64,000 bases of DNA from Pseudomonas nitroreducens TX1 (GCF_000313755.1 NZ_AMZB01000133.1:62001-126000); one strand, 5' to 3'; shown: positions 43,924 through 54,937, counted from the first letter of the stretch. Notes: generated by a model not told the origin, from the letters alone. A program made the numbers and translations.

Positions 43924-44370
43924 TTACCGGCGGGCTCGCAAGCGATCGCTCCAGGGAGTCACGGCGGACTCAATGAGGGCATAGGCACGCTCGAAGGCTT
44001 CCGGGCCCTTGCGGTAGGGGTCGGGGATTTCCTGGTCGGTCTGCCATTTGCCCAGCAGGAAGGTCTTGCCGCGAGCCTCGGGCGCCAGGCGGATAACGCT
44101 CTGGATCTGTGACTGCTCCATGACCAGAACGAGATTGGCTTCGTGGATCAGTTCGGCGGTGAGTTGGCGGGCGCGATGCGGGTGGGGATGGTGGCCGTGG
44201 CGGCGGAGGATGGCGAGGGCCGTGTTGTCGATGGAGTGGCCGACCAGCGCGCTGAGTCCAGCGGAGGCCACCGAGATGTCGCTACCCTGCAAGGATTCGC
44301 GCAGCAGGTGTTCGGCGATGGGACTGCGGCAGATGTTGCCGACGCAGACGATCAGAATCCTGTTGAACAC
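43924..44370 (-). CDS. Low-molecular-weight protein-tyrosine phosphatase (Wzb-like), copy 2
   Basis: 148 aa, GTG start. P-loop C9-VGNIC-R15-S, general acid in DPYRKG, and shared stretches with copy 1 (RGKTFLLGKWQ, HALx/TALAxLxRHG), so the two are paralogues of equal length. It is the first gene of the locus in the transcription direction and is preceded by a perfect 12-bp inverted repeat (44385-44424) next to its ribosome-binding site. A second Wzc-directed phosphatase, or one with another target, is possible. Confidence 0.9.
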   Translation of the reverse strand: MFNRILIVCVGNICRSPIAEHLLRESLQGSDISVASAGLSALVGHSIDNTALAILRRHGHHPHPHRARQLTAELIHEANLVLVMEQSQIQSVIRLAPEARGKTFLLGKWQTDQEIPDPYRKGPEAFERAYALIESAVTPWSDRLRARR

Positions 44371-44384
44371 GGAGAGCGTCCCTG

Positions 44385-44424
44385 ACCGCGACCGATGGAT
44401 CGTCAGAAATCTATCGGTCGCGGT
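44385..44424. repeat. Perfect 12-bp inverted repeat upstream of wzb copy 2
   Basis: ACCGCGACCGAT (44385-44396) and ATCGGTCGCGGT (44413-44424) with a 16-nt loop, between the plsB stop and the wzb copy 2 start. No T-run follows on either strand. Confidence 0.85.
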
Positions 44425-44456
44425 GCGCAGGCGTCAAGCCGCCGGCAGAGGGTGGG

Positions 44457-46967
44457 TCAGCCCTGACTGGCAGGCGGCTGGTCGGCGGGGGCGCTCTCGT
44501 GCTGGGAGGGTCGCTCCAGGGCGACCTGGCGGATCGACAGCCGGATCTCCGCCGGTAGCACGCGCTTGGCTGCACCCTCGGCCAATTCGCCGAGCAACTC
44601 GTGGAAGCTCAGCTTGCCGTGCTCATCCTTGCGCAATACGCCTTCGTCCAGCAGGGTCTGGATGAAGTGGCGGAACAGGCTCTTGTCGAAGAACTCCGGG
44701 GCATTGAGACCGTGGAGTACCGACAGGCGCTGGGCCATCACGGTACAGAGGTTTTCCAGTTCCTCGGCGGTGAGCTGCTTCTGCCCGGCGTTGAGCACCA
44801 GCGAGATTGACATGTAGAAGCGCTGCAGGGTCTGGGCGATGGCGCGGGCCAGCAGGGTCAACAGCACGTACTGGCGCGAACTGGGCGGTGGGCGGATGAA
44901 GGTGTCGTTCTCCTGCTTGAGCAGTTCGCTGGTGACCATGGCCTGCAGCCACTGGTCGACCACCGCATCCAACTCATCCAGGCTCCAGCGGATGAACAGT
45001 TCGGCCTGCAGGTAGGGGTACAGCGCGCGGGTGTAGCGCAGCAGCTGTTCGCGACTGATTCGTCCGCTGTTCTGGAAGAAGCTGGCGATCAGTGCCGGCA
45101 GTGCGAAGATGTGCAGCACATTGTTGCGGTAGTAGGTCATCAGCACCGCGTTCTGCTCGTCGAGGTAGCAGATGCGGCCCAGGGCGTCCTTCTGCTCGCT
45201 GAGCAGGTTCATGCTCTTCACGTACTCGATCTGTTGCTGGCCGTCCCCCTCGGGGAGGGTGGCGCTGGGCGAGTAGGGGACCTTGCGCAGCAGGTCGAGA
45301 TAGAGGTCGATCACCCGCGCCAGGGCGGTTTCGTCCAGGGCCAGGCGGGTGGTGGACAGCAGCGCCAGTGCTACCAGGTTCACCGGGTTGATCGCGGCGG
45401 CGTCGTTGAGGTGGCGGGCGACATCGCGGGCCAGGTGGTTGGTGGTTTCCGAGAGCCAGGCCGGGCGATATTCGGGGCCGAGCTCCTGTTCGCGCCAGTC
45501 CGGTTGCTGCTGGTCGAGGAACTGGTCGAGGTGGATGGGCTCGCCGAAGTTCACCCAGACCTGGCCGAAGCGCTGCTTCAGCGCGCCGACGACCTTGAAG
45601 ATGTCGAAGATCGACTCCTTCTTCTTCGCCGCGCCGCGCAACTCGCCCAGGTAGGTGCGGCCTTCGAGCACGCGCTCGTAGCCGATGTACACGGGGACGA
45701 AGACGATGGGCCGGCGCGAATCACGCAGGAAGCTGCGCAGGGTGATCGCCAGCATGCCGGTGCGCGGATGCAGCATGCGCCCGGTGCGCGAACGGCCGCC
45801 TTCGACGAAGTACTCGGTGGAGAAGCCGCGGCTGAACAGGGTGTGCAGGTATTCGTTGAACACCGCGGTGTACAACTGGTTGCCCTTGAAGCTGCGGCGC
45901 ATGAAGAAGGCGCCGCCACGCCGCAGGATCGAGCCCACCACCGGCATGTTGAGGTTGATGCCGGCGGCGATGTGCGGCGGCGTCAGGCCGTTGCGGAACA
46001 GCAGGTAGGACAGCAGCAGGTAGTCGATGTGGCTGCGGTGGCAGGGCACGTAGACGATCTCATGGCCCTGGGCGACCTCCTGCACGCGCTCGATGTGGTT
46101 GACCTTCACGCCCTCGTAGAGCTTGTTCCAGAACCAGGTCAGGGTCACTTCGAGGAAGCGGATCACCGGATAGGAAACGTCGGCGGCGATTTCATTGGCG
46201 TAGCGCAGGGCGGCGGCCTCGGCCTTCTCCTGGGAAATCTTCTGGGTTTCGCACTCCTCCTGGATTGCCTGGCGCACCAGGGGGGCGCGCAGCAGGCCCT
46301 TGACCAGGGTGCGGCGGTGGGAAAGGTCCGGGCCGATCACCGCGGTCTTCTGGTTGCGGAAGTGCACGCGCAGGATGCGCTGGACCATGCGCAAGGTGCG
46401 CTCGTGGCCCTTGCCCTGTTCCACCAGCTCGCGCAGATGGATGGGTGCGGAGAACTGCACGCGGGTCTTGCGACCGAGAATGAGGATGCGCGCCAGCTTG
46501 CGCAGGCGCCCGGTCACGGCCCAGTTGTCGGCAAACAGCAGTTTCCAGGCGCTCTTTTCGCTGTCCGGCGATTGCCCCCAGAACACGCTGACCGGGATGA
46601 TCTGTGCGTCGTCGATGCCGTTCTGGCCGATGGCGCCGAGCATGCGCACCAGCGCCGGCGGCGCGCCGCGCTTATCCTGACGGCCGAGCCAGTCGGGCTC
46701 CGGGGTCAGGTAGAAGAAGGCCGCAGGCTCAATGGATTCACCCACTGCCACCGGCATCACCGGACGCGGCAGGCCGGCCTTGCGGCACTCGGTGTCGACC
46801 ACGGCCAGATCGCTGACCGAGGGCTGCTGCAGGACGTAGAGGACCGGTTTGCTGCGGTCGATCTTCAGGCTGAAGGCCGACTGGTTGATGGTTTCCGAGC
46901 GCACCCAGAGGTACAGCAGGCGGCGCAGGGCACCGAAACCGAAGCGGCGGAACGGGTAACGAGGCAT
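44457..46967 (-). CDS. plsB: Glycerol-3-phosphate O-acyltransferase
   Basis: 836-aa inner-membrane acyltransferase that makes 1-acyl-glycerol-3-phosphate from sn-glycerol-3-phosphate, the first step of phospholipid synthesis. Conserved blocks: [15 protein letters not shown] (H-x4-D catalytic pair, near 300-305), [27 protein letters not shown] and [11 protein letters not shown]. The length is normal for PlsB. It is the core gene bordering the polysaccharide locus. It competes with TagD for glycerol-3-phosphate, a link that is only inferred. Confidence 0.95.
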   Translation of the reverse strand: MPRYPFRRFGFGALRRLLYLWVRSETINQSAFSLKIDRSKPVLYVLQQPSVSDLAVVDTECRKAGLPRPVMPVAVGESIEPAAFFYLTPEPDWLGRQDKRGAPPALVRMLGAIGQNGIDDAQIIPVSVFWGQSPDSEKSAWKLLFADNWAVTGRLRKLARILILGRKTRVQFSAPIHLRELVEQGKGHERTLRMVQRILRVHFRNQKTAVIGPDLSHRRTLVKGLLRAPLVRQAIQEECETQKISQEKAEAAALRYANEIAADVSYPVIRFLEVTLTWFWNKLYEGVKVNHIERVQEVAQGHEIVYVPCHRSHIDYLLLSYLLFRNGLTPPHIAAGINLNMPVVGSILRRGGAFFMRRSFKGNQLYTAVFNEYLHTLFSRGFSTEYFVEGGRSRTGRMLHPRTGMLAITLRSFLRDSRRPIVFVPVYIGYERVLEGRTYLGELRGAAKKKESIFDIFKVVGALKQRFGQVWVNFGEPIHLDQFLDQQQPDWREQELGPEYRPAWLSETTNHLARDVARHLNDAAAINPVNLVALALLSTTRLALDETALARVIDLYLDLLRKVPYSPSATLPEGDGQQQIEYVKSMNLLSEQKDALGRICYLDEQNAVLMTYYRNNVLHIFALPALIASFFQNSGRISREQLLRYTRALYPYLQAELFIRWSLDELDAVVDQWLQAMVTSELLKQENDTFIRPPPSSRQYVLLTLLARAIAQTLQRFYMSISLVLNAGQKQLTAEELENLCTVMAQRLSVLHGLNAPEFFDKSLFRHFIQTLLDEGVLRKDEHGKLSFHELLGELAEGAAKRVLPAEIRLSIRQVALERPSQHESAPADQPPASQG

Positions 46968-47136
46968 ACAGGCCCTATGGCTGGCGTAGGTAAAACGAGC
47001 GATTGCTCAGGCCGGCTAGTTTGCCGGATTAGCCCTTCGCCAGCAAAGCCGGACGCGCTTGGTCGGCGAGGGCGGATACCCCGTGATCAGCGGCTATCCT
47101 GCCATTTAGGGGATGACATTCTATGGAGGTTCCGCG

Positions 47137-47607
47137 ATGCGTACGTTCACCTGGGGATGTCTGTTCGCCTTGTCGGTTGCGTTGCCCGCCGCGGCGCAGA
47201 CCGTCGTGCCGCTCAAGGGCCAGAGCAGCCAGCAGATGCAGCAGGACATGAGTGAATGCAACAGCGTGGCTGCCAATGCCGCGAGCAGCGCTACCAGCAG
47301 TTCCGACCCGAATGTGGGTGGTCGGGTTCGGGGTGCGGCCAGGGGGGCGGCTGCAGGCGCCGTGGCGGCGGAGGTGCGTGGGCAGCGCCATGAGGAGGTT
47401 TATGACCGCGTCAGCGATGATGCCAAGCAGCAGTACCGGCAGAACCGAGCGGGCGATGCCGCTGCCGCGGGGGCCGTGGTTGGAGCTTCGCGCCAGCGCC
47501 AGGAGCGCCGGCAGGATCGTCGTACGCAGAGCGAGGCGCAGAACACCGCCAGCTCCAGCGCCTACAGTGGTTGCCTGCAAGGTCGGGGCTATCAGGTCAG
47601 TCCCTGA
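47137..47607 (+). CDS. Exported glycine-zipper-like protein
   Basis: 156 aa with signal peptide (MRTFTWGCLFALSVALPAAAQ) and a mature part rich in Ala, Gly, Gln and Arg. A short glycine-zipper-like run (GGRVRGAARGAAAGAVAAEVRG) recurs in weaker form as GDAAAAGAVVGASR. Two Cys (near 43 and 147) could pair. ATG 47137 has TGGAGGT 6 nt upstream; the frame's earlier ATG at 47113 does not. Periplasmic or outer-membrane association is likely; function unknown. Confidence 0.78.
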   Translation: MRTFTWGCLFALSVALPAAAQTVVPLKGQSSQQMQQDMSECNSVAANAASSATSSSDPNVGGRVRGAARGAAAGAVAAEVRGQRHEEVYDRVSDDAKQQYRQNRAGDAAAAGAVVGASRQRQERRQDRRTQSEAQNTASSSAYSGCLQGRGYQVSP

Positions 47608-47980
47608 ACGGTCGGGACCTTTGATGGTGCACGACTGACCGCGCATCGGGCGCGGTCGATGGATACTCATGAGCATTATTCATCGAGCCTGATGGATTGG
47701 ATGGACCGCCAATTCAGCAGACAAATGACTGGCATTACTGCAGCGGCAAAAAACTGTAAGTCGCATTCCGACTGCGTCCGAAAGACATTCCCGCAGTTTG
47801 CTGGAACCCGATGAGCGGGAACGAAACTACCCGCCGTGAAGTCGGGAAAGTGCGAACAGGTCCACGTTCGAAACACTTTCGTTACGCTGGGTAACGAGCA
47901 CCAAAATGGCTCTGCAAGCCCCGGAAAATGGCACTTTGGCCTGTTTGGTCATAGGGGCGCGCAGTGGATGAAAAAGTGCT
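47608..47980. other. Gene-free region upstream of the cold-shock gene
   Basis: The 559-bp gap 47608-48166 has no convincing ORF. It contains a GC-rich hairpin (GACCGCGC...GCGCGGTC, about 47637-47657) that may end the preceding transcript and a small palindrome CGTTAC-GCTGG-GTAACG (about 47880-47896). It is markedly less GC-rich than the genes around it. A small RNA cannot be excluded but nothing specific supports one. Confidence 0.5.
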
Positions 47981-48009
47981 TTTCAGCTGTAACTTTTGAT
48001 TTATATACT
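47981..48009 (+). promoter_or_regulatory. Candidate promoter of the cold-shock gene
   Basis: TTTCAG (47981), 17-bp spacer, TATACT (48004-48009). It would give a leader of about 150 nt, as usual for cold-shock mRNAs. Confidence 0.5.
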
Positions 48010-48166
48010 CGGGAGTGCTGTCGCCTGCGGGCGTTATTCGAATTTCCTTCCTACGTGCCATTCGGCGCGGGTTGGATGATAAGAAAAGCGTTCAGCGGAT
48101 GACTGCCGAAGTCCTCATTCCCGGGGGCCAATCCAAAAAATAATAGGCAAGTTGGAGAGTGTGGTA

Positions 48167-48376
48167 ATGGCTGATCGTGAGGTCGGAACCGTCAAGTGGT
48201 TCAATGACGCCAAAGGTTATGGATTCATTCAACGCGATAGCGGTCCGGACGTTTTCGTTCACTACCGTGCCATTCGTGGCGATGGTCACCGCTCCCTGGT
48301 CGAAGGCCAGAAAGTGGAGTTCTCGGTGATCCAGGGTCAGAAAGGCCTCCAGGCGGAAGACGTCGCCAAGGTCTGA
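48167..48376 (+). CDS. Cold-shock domain protein
   Basis: 69-aa CspA-family single-stranded nucleic-acid chaperone. RNP1 KGYGFI and RNP2 VFVHY are both intact, with the start VGTVKWFND. The frame opens at 48152, but ATG 48167 preceded by GGAGAG gives the family N terminus. It melts RNA secondary structure; whether cold-induced or constitutive cannot be told. A strong terminator follows. Confidence 0.95.
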   Translation: MADREVGTVKWFNDAKGYGFIQRDSGPDVFVHYRAIRGDGHRSLVEGQKVEFSVIQGQKGLQAEDVAKV

Positions 48377-48388
48377 GCCCCCGAAAGA

Positions 48389-48423
48389 ACAAAGGCCCGT
48401 CCAGTGGACGGGCCTTTGTTTTT
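48389..48423 (+). terminator. Intrinsic terminator after cold-shock gene
   Basis: ACAAAGGCCCGTCC-AGT-GGACGGGCCTTTGTTTTT, long perfect stem plus T-run; the A-tract may let it serve the convergent gene at 48445 too. Confidence 0.95.
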
Positions 48424-48444
48424 CCAGCCTTGCATGTGACGGGT

Positions 48445-48816
48445 TCAGCCCGTACGCCAGGTGATCTCTTCGACGCCCGCGGCGGTCACTTTCAGCCAGC
48501 GATCGGCGTCTTCCTCGCCCTGATCCTCGCTCCAGCTGCCGGGAGCGCAGCGTACTTCCACGTCCAGTGCGGCGCAGGCAGCGCGAGCGCAGGCGACATC
48601 GTCGTCCCATGGTGTCTGGTCGCTGTCCAGGAACAGGCTGTTCCACTTGCCCACGGCCCTGGGCAGCCAGGTGACGGAAATGCTGCCCGCGGTGCATTTG
48701 AAGGTCTCGCCCTGAACGCGCCATTCGGAGCAGGGGCCAAGTGCCTTTTCCAGCCAGACGCCGACGGCGGCCTGGTCGGCATCCTTGAGGTAGATTTCGA
48801 TATCCGGTTGGCGCAT
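48445..48816 (-). CDS. Conserved hypothetical protein
   Basis: 123-aa acidic cytoplasmic protein with no signal peptide. It contains several Trp (EWRV, SVTWLPRAVGKWNSLFLDSDQTPWDDD, GSWSEDQGEEDADRWLKV, EEITWRTG) and a conserved-looking DSDQTPWDDDxACARAA stretch. I do not recognise a function. It lies 10 bp after the rlmA stop on the same strand, so it is probably the last gene of the dapE-rlmA operon. Confidence 0.78.
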   Translation of the reverse strand: MRQPDIEIYLKDADQAAVGVWLEKALGPCSEWRVQGETFKCTAGSISVTWLPRAVGKWNSLFLDSDQTPWDDDVACARAACAALDVEVRCAPGSWSEDQGEEDADRWLKVTAAGVEEITWRTG

Positions 48817-48826
48817 GGCGTCCTCG

Positions 48827-49635
48827 TCAGGGTTCTTGGCGTTGCAGCCAATCGTAGCGTACCGCGACCGTCACCTCGAAGGGCTCGGCGAGGATGCGCT
48901 CGCGCCGTTCGGGATTGACCCGCCAGCCGTGGGGCGTCATCGCGAGCAGGTGTTCGCGGGCTTCGCGAGTGTGCAACGGCAGCTTGAAGCTCAGTTGTTC
49001 GGTGTGCGCCAGTTTCAGCTCTTCGGGCAGGTCGGCGAGATGCTTGTCCTCGACGTATTCGCGCACTTCGTCATACAGGCGCTGGCGCAGTTCCAGCAGG
49101 TGATCGCGCGCCGGGCCCAGGCGCAGCACACCGCCGCTGGGAGTGAGCAGGCGAGCCGCTTCCTTCCAGTCGATCGGGCTGAACACGCTGGCCAGCAGTT
49201 GGCAGGACGTATCGGCCAGCGGTATGCGGGCCATGCTGGCGACCATCCAGGTCAGTTGCGGGGCGCGCTTGCAGGCGCGTTTGACGGCCTCGCGGGAGAT
49301 ATCCAGCGCATAGCCGTCGGCCTGCGGCAGGGCTTCGCCCAGCTGCGCGGTGTAGTAACCCTCACCGCAACCGATGTCCAGCCAGCGCCCCGGAGCGCGT
49401 TCTGCGGCCAGTTCGGCCAGGCGACCGGCCAGTGGCGCGTAGTGGCCTGCGCCGAGGAAGAGCCGGCGTGCCTCGACCATGGCGGCGTTGTCGCCCGGAT
49501 CGAGGCTCTTCTTGTGCTGCACCGGCAGCAGGTTCAGGTAACCCTGCCGGGCGCGGTCGAAGCGGTGGCCGGCAGAGCAGGCGACACCGTTGTCGACCTC
49601 GGTCAGCGCCTCGCGGCACAGCGGGCAGATCAGCA

Positions 49636-49639
<4 letters not shown>
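48827..49639 (-). CDS. rlmA: 23S rRNA (guanine-N1)-methyltransferase RlmA-like
   Basis: 270 aa. An N-terminal zinc site (LICPLCREAL... VACSAGHRFD: Cys5, Cys8, Cys21, His25) is followed by a SAM domain (RWLDIGCGEGYYTAQL, near 86-101). The family methylates G745/G748 in 23S rRNA helix 35; Pseudomonas members are usually named RrmA/RlmA. The start ATG 49639 overlaps the TGA of the 61-aa ORF upstream; a second Met follows directly and could also serve. Confidence 0.9.
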
Positions 49640-51230
<1,591 letters not shown>

Positions 51231-51266
51231 CACCTCTGCTCAGAACTTACAAGGAACGGCCCACCC

Positions 51267-53864
51267 TCAGCTGGCCGCTGCGGCGCCCGCTGCCGGCGCC
51301 TCCTGAGCCTTGGGCGCCGCGGACAGCAGCGCCATCACCAATGCCGCGAGGTAAGGCAGCGACTGTACCAGCAGCATGGCCACCCAGAACATCATGTCGC
51401 GGCTGGGCACGCCCTGTACCAGCACGATGCCCAGCGCCGCGCCCCACAGCAGCAGCATGATGAAGACTTCTTCGCGCGCCTCGGCCAGTGCGACCAGCAG
51501 GCCGTGGTTGGAGGCCATCTTCGGTGTGCGGAAGAACGGGATGGTCTTGGTGAACGTCCCGTAGAGCACTGCCTTGGCAATGGTGTGCGACAGCGCAAGG
51601 CCGGCCACCGCCGCCTGGAACGAGCGCACAAGGTTCACGCCCACCGCGCGGCGGTAAAGGAACATGATCTTGCCGAACTTGAAGAAGAACAGCGCCAGCG
51701 GCGGGATGGCGAAGATCAGCAGCGGCGGGTCGACCCGCTTGGGCACGATGATCATCGCCGAGGACCACAGCAGCGCGCCCAGGGTGAAGAAGATGTTCAT
51801 GCCGTCGGCGATCCACGGCAGCCAGCCGGCGATGAAGTGGTAGCGCTGGCCGAGGGTGAGCTTGCTGTCCTTGCCCTGGAACAGCGCGCGGGCGTGGCCC
51901 TTCATGATCTGGATGGCGCCATAGGCCCAGCGGAAGCGCTGCTTCTTGTAGTCGATGAAGGTGTCGGGCATTACGCCCTTGCCGAAGCTCTGGTGCGAGT
52001 AGGCGGCCGAATAGCCCTTCTCGAATACCCGCAGGCCCAGTTCGGCGTCCTCGCAGATGGTCCAGTCGGCCCACTTGAGCTCGTCCATCACCGTGCGGCG
52101 GATCATGGTCATGGTGCCGTGCTGGATGATCGCGTCGCGATCGTTGCGGGTGACCATGCCGATGTGGAAGAAGCCCTTGTACTCGGCGTAGCAGAGCTTC
52201 TTGAAGAGGTTTTCCTCGCCGTCGTGGTAGTCCTGCGGGGACTGCACCACGGCGATCTTCGGGTCGCTGAAGTGCGGCACCATCTGCTTGAGCCAGTTCG
52301 GTTCGACACAGTAGTCGGCGTCGATCACCGCGACGACTTCGACGTCCGGCGCGGTGTGCGGCAGGATGTAGTTGAGCGCGCCGCCCTTGAAGCCGGCCAG
52401 CGGTGCGACGTGGAAGAAGCGGAAGCGCGGCCCGAGGACTTCGCAGTAGTCGCGCACCGGCTCCCACACCGCCGGGTCCTTGGTGTTGTTGTCGATGATC
52501 AGGACTTCGAAGTCCGGATAGTCGAGCCTGGACAGCGCATCCAGGGTTTTCTTCATCATCTCCGGCGGCTCGTTGTAGCAGGGCACGTGCACCGACACCT
52601 TGGGCCGGTAGCCCGTATCGGTGAGCACCGGGTCGAACGGCCGGCGGCGTTTGCGCACCCAGACCGTCTCGGCCAGTTCGTGGGCCTCGGTGAGCAGGAC
52701 GATGAACACGCCTAGCGCGCCGATGCCCAGCAGGCCGCCGACGGTCAGGCTGAACCAGGTGCTGTACTGCTGGCTGTAGTCGTAGGCGATCCACACCAGC
52801 ACCGAGCCGCCAGCGAAGGCGACCACGGTGAGGAAGGTCCGTCCGCGCTGGCGCAGGGCGCTGCCGTCGATCATCAGCAGGGTCAGGGCAAGCAGCGCCA
52901 TCACCACCGAGGCAACCGCCAGGGCGCGCCATTGCGGGATGTTCACCACCGGCCCGTCGAAGTTGAACTTCGGCTGGCGCTGGGCGTTGTAGACGCCCCA
53001 GTAGGCGCCCACCGAGCCTTCGTCACCGACTTTCCATGGCTGGTCGAAGGCCTCGACGACGAAATAGTTGTAGCCCTTCTTGTTCAGCGCGTTGGTCAGC
53101 GTGCGCAGGTAGATGGCCTGGTCTGCCTGGGTAGCGTCGGCGCCGCCGCGCATGCGGCCGTTGCTCGGCCAGCCGACCTCGGCCAGCAGCAGCGGCTTGC
53201 GCGGGAACTTGGCGCGCAGTTCGCGGGCACGCTCGAGGACGAACGGGATGGCGTCGTTCATCGGCGTGTATTCCCAGTACGGCAGCACGTGGGCGGCGAT
53301 CAGGTCGACGTGCTTGGCCAGTTCCGGGTATTTCTCGTAGATGTGCCACTGCTCGGCGGTTGTCACCGGCACCTTCACCGCCTTGCGCACGCGGTCCAGG
53401 TAGGCCGTCAGTTGCTCGACGGTGACCTCGCGGCGGAACAGCGCCTCGTTGCCGACTATTACCCGCACGACGCTGCGTGAGTTGTTGGCGATCTCGATGC
53501 CGCGCTCGATCTCGGCCTCGTTCTCGGCCTCGTCCGGGCCGATCCAGATGCCCAGGCTGACACGCATGCCCAGTTCCTCGGCCAGGCGCGGGATGTCGGC
53601 CAGCGAACCCTTCACCGAGTAGGTGCGGATGTTGTCGGTGTTCTTGGAGACCAGCTCCAGGTCCGAGCGGATCTCGTCGTCGCTGGGGAACTGGTTCTTC
53701 TGCGGATTCTGGTTCAGGCGGAAGGGCGAGAAGGAGAATCCGGAAATGCTTTCCGGCCAGTCGGGGACGCTGACGGGACGGTTGTAGAGTGCCCAGAAGC
53801 CGGTGAAGAGCGCCGCCAGGGCGACGAATACCACCAGGTTGAGGCCGAACTTGCGTGCAGGCAT
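51267..53864 (-). CDS. ndvB: Beta-(1,3)-glucan synthase NdvB-like (GH17 + GT2)
   Basis: 865-aa inner-membrane protein. Residues about 1-30 hold a TM segment, 40-330 a GH17-like transglycosidase domain (SISGFSFSPFR..., LLLAEVGWPSNG with the catalytic Glu), then several TMs and a GT2 synthase (VSVHVPCYNEPPEMMKKTLDAL, DADYC, CEDAELGLR, QRFRW). In P. aeruginosa NdvB makes cyclic beta-1,3-glucans, partly phosphoglycerol-modified, involved in biofilm tolerance. The frame is open to 53954; ATG 53864 gives the family N terminus. The C terminus ends in an Ala-rich tail. Confidence 0.9.
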   Translation of the reverse strand: MPARKFGLNLVVFVALAALFTGFWALYNRPVSVPDWPESISGFSFSPFRLNQNPQKNQFPSDDEIRSDLELVSKNTDNIRTYSVKGSLADIPRLAEELGMRVSLGIWIGPDEAENEAEIERGIEIANNSRSVVRVIVGNEALFRREVTVEQLTAYLDRVRKAVKVPVTTAEQWHIYEKYPELAKHVDLIAAHVLPYWEYTPMNDAIPFVLERARELRAKFPRKPLLLAEVGWPSNGRMRGGADATQADQAIYLRTLTNALNKKGYNYFVVEAFDQPWKVGDEGSVGAYWGVYNAQRQPKFNFDGPVVNIPQWRALAVASVVMALLALTLLMIDGSALRQRGRTFLTVVAFAGGSVLVWIAYDYSQQYSTWFSLTVGGLLGIGALGVFIVLLTEAHELAETVWVRKRRRPFDPVLTDTGYRPKVSVHVPCYNEPPEMMKKTLDALSRLDYPDFEVLIIDNNTKDPAVWEPVRDYCEVLGPRFRFFHVAPLAGFKGGALNYILPHTAPDVEVVAVIDADYCVEPNWLKQMVPHFSDPKIAVVQSPQDYHDGEENLFKKLCYAEYKGFFHIGMVTRNDRDAIIQHGTMTMIRRTVMDELKWADWTICEDAELGLRVFEKGYSAAYSHQSFGKGVMPDTFIDYKKQRFRWAYGAIQIMKGHARALFQGKDSKLTLGQRYHFIAGWLPWIADGMNIFFTLGALLWSSAMIIVPKRVDPPLLIFAIPPLALFFFKFGKIMFLYRRAVGVNLVRSFQAAVAGLALSHTIAKAVLYGTFTKTIPFFRTPKMASNHGLLVALAEAREEVFIMLLLWGAALGIVLVQGVPSRDMMFWVAMLLVQSLPYLAALVMALLSAAPKAQEAPAAGAAAAS

Positions 53865-54130
53865 GGTGCGATCGGGTTCCAAAGGGTGGAACGGGGAGGG
53901 GCCGGGACAATCTCTGTACGGGATAGCTCGGTCGGCGCGCATCCTACCCCGCACTCCAGGGGCTGTACAGGTTGCCGGGGCCGTCCGCCGCGTGGGCGTT
54001 CGTAGGCAATTTCTGACAGTTTAGAATGTGCGGCAGGTGCGTGACTGAGACTGCGGCAACGCGCCTTTGTTGCAGGCGTGCCGGCGGCTGCCGGTATAGA
54101 ATGCCGGCCGTTTCGAAATGAGGTGTGGCG

Positions 54131-54937
54131 ATGCAACTGGATGAACAGCGTTTCGGCGGAATTGCGCGGCTTTATGGCCGTGAGGGCCTGGAGCGGCTGG
54201 CGGCCAGCCATGTGGCGGTAGTCGGGATCGGCGGCGTGGGCTCCTGGGCGGCCGAGGCCCTGGCGCGCAGCGGTGTGGGCGAGATCTCGCTGTTCGACCT
54301 GGACGACGTCTGTGTCACCAACACAAACCGCCAGGTGCATGCGATCCAGGGCGCCATGGGCAAGCCGAAGGTCGAGGTCATGGCGGAGCGTCTGAAAGCC
54401 ATCAATCCCGGCATCGTCGTGCACGCCGTAGCCGATTTCGTCACCCGCGAAACCATGGCGGACTACATCAGGCCCGAACTGGACTGCGTGATCGACTGCA
54501 TCGACAGTGTCGCCGCCAAGGCCGCGCTGATCGCCTGGTGCAAGCGCCGCAAGCTGCAGATCATCACCACCGGCGGTGCCGGTGGGCAGGTGGACCCGAC
54601 GCAGATCCAGGTCGCCGACCTCAACAAGACCTTCAACGATCCGCTGGCCGCCAAGGTCCGCTCCATGCTGCGCCGGGACTACAACTTCTCGCGCACGCCG
54701 GGCCGGCATTACAGCGTGCAGTGCGTGTTTTCCACCGAGCAGCTGCGCTATCCCAAGCCGGACGGCACCGTGTGCCAGTCCAAGAGCTTCGTCGGCGAAG
54801 GCGTGAAGCTGGACTGCGCGGGCGGTTTCGGCGCAGTGATGATGGTGACCGCGACCTTCGGGATGGTGGCGGCGGCGCGGGCGGTGGACAAGATCGTCGC
54901 TGGCGCGCGGCGGCCTTCGGAACGCGCTGCAGGCTGA
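54131..54937 (+). CDS. tcdA: tRNA threonylcarbamoyladenosine dehydratase
   Basis: 268-aa E1-like ThiF-fold enzyme (CsdL) that cyclises t6A37 in tRNA to ct6A using ATP. ATP-binding GIGGVGSWAAEAL (near 34-46), FDLDDVCVTNTNRQ and DCIDSVAAKAALI are the signatures. GTG 54125 is in frame, but GAGGTG is 5 nt before ATG 54131. It works with the CsdE-CsdA sulfur pair encoded convergently just downstream, and on the same pathway as TsaB at 17296. Confidence 0.92.
   Translation: MQLDEQRFGGIARLYGREGLERLAASHVAVVGIGGVGSWAAEALARSGVGEISLFDLDDVCVTNTNRQVHAIQGAMGKPKVEVMAERLKAINPGIVVHAVADFVTRETMADYIRPELDCVIDCIDSVAAKAALIAWCKRRKLQIITTGGAGGQVDPTQIQVADLNKTFNDPLAAKVRSMLRRDYNFSRTPGRHYSVQCVFSTEQLRYPKPDGTVCQSKSFVGEGVKLDCAGGFGAVMMVTATFGMVAAARAVDKIVAGARRPSERAAG

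Larger units (their letters stand above)
28111..44370 (-). other. Wzx/Wzy-type exopolysaccharide (group-4-capsule-like) locus
   Basis: Fifteen minus-strand genes, in transcription order: wzb copy, GT4, wzb copy, wzc, rfaH-like, [JUMPstart/ops], tagD-like, wzx, CDP-alcohol phosphotransferase, wzy, GT4, wbaP-like, wza, yjbF, yjbG, yjbH. Flanked by core genes (YbaY lipoprotein and plsB). Sampled bases 36241-36300 are 31/60 GC against 39/60 in ppc at 14701-14760, which fits acquisition from outside. No sugar-nucleotide synthesis or acyltransferase genes are present, so precursors must come from elsewhere. Confidence 0.85.

Noticed and set aside
28111-44370. Prophage or integrative element carrying the polysaccharide locus
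   Set aside because: No integrase, tRNA attachment site, flanking direct repeat, transposase or phage gene was found.
45111-47255. 714-codon plus-strand open frame opposite plsB
   Set aside because: Shadow of plsB; no start signal and no family resemblance.
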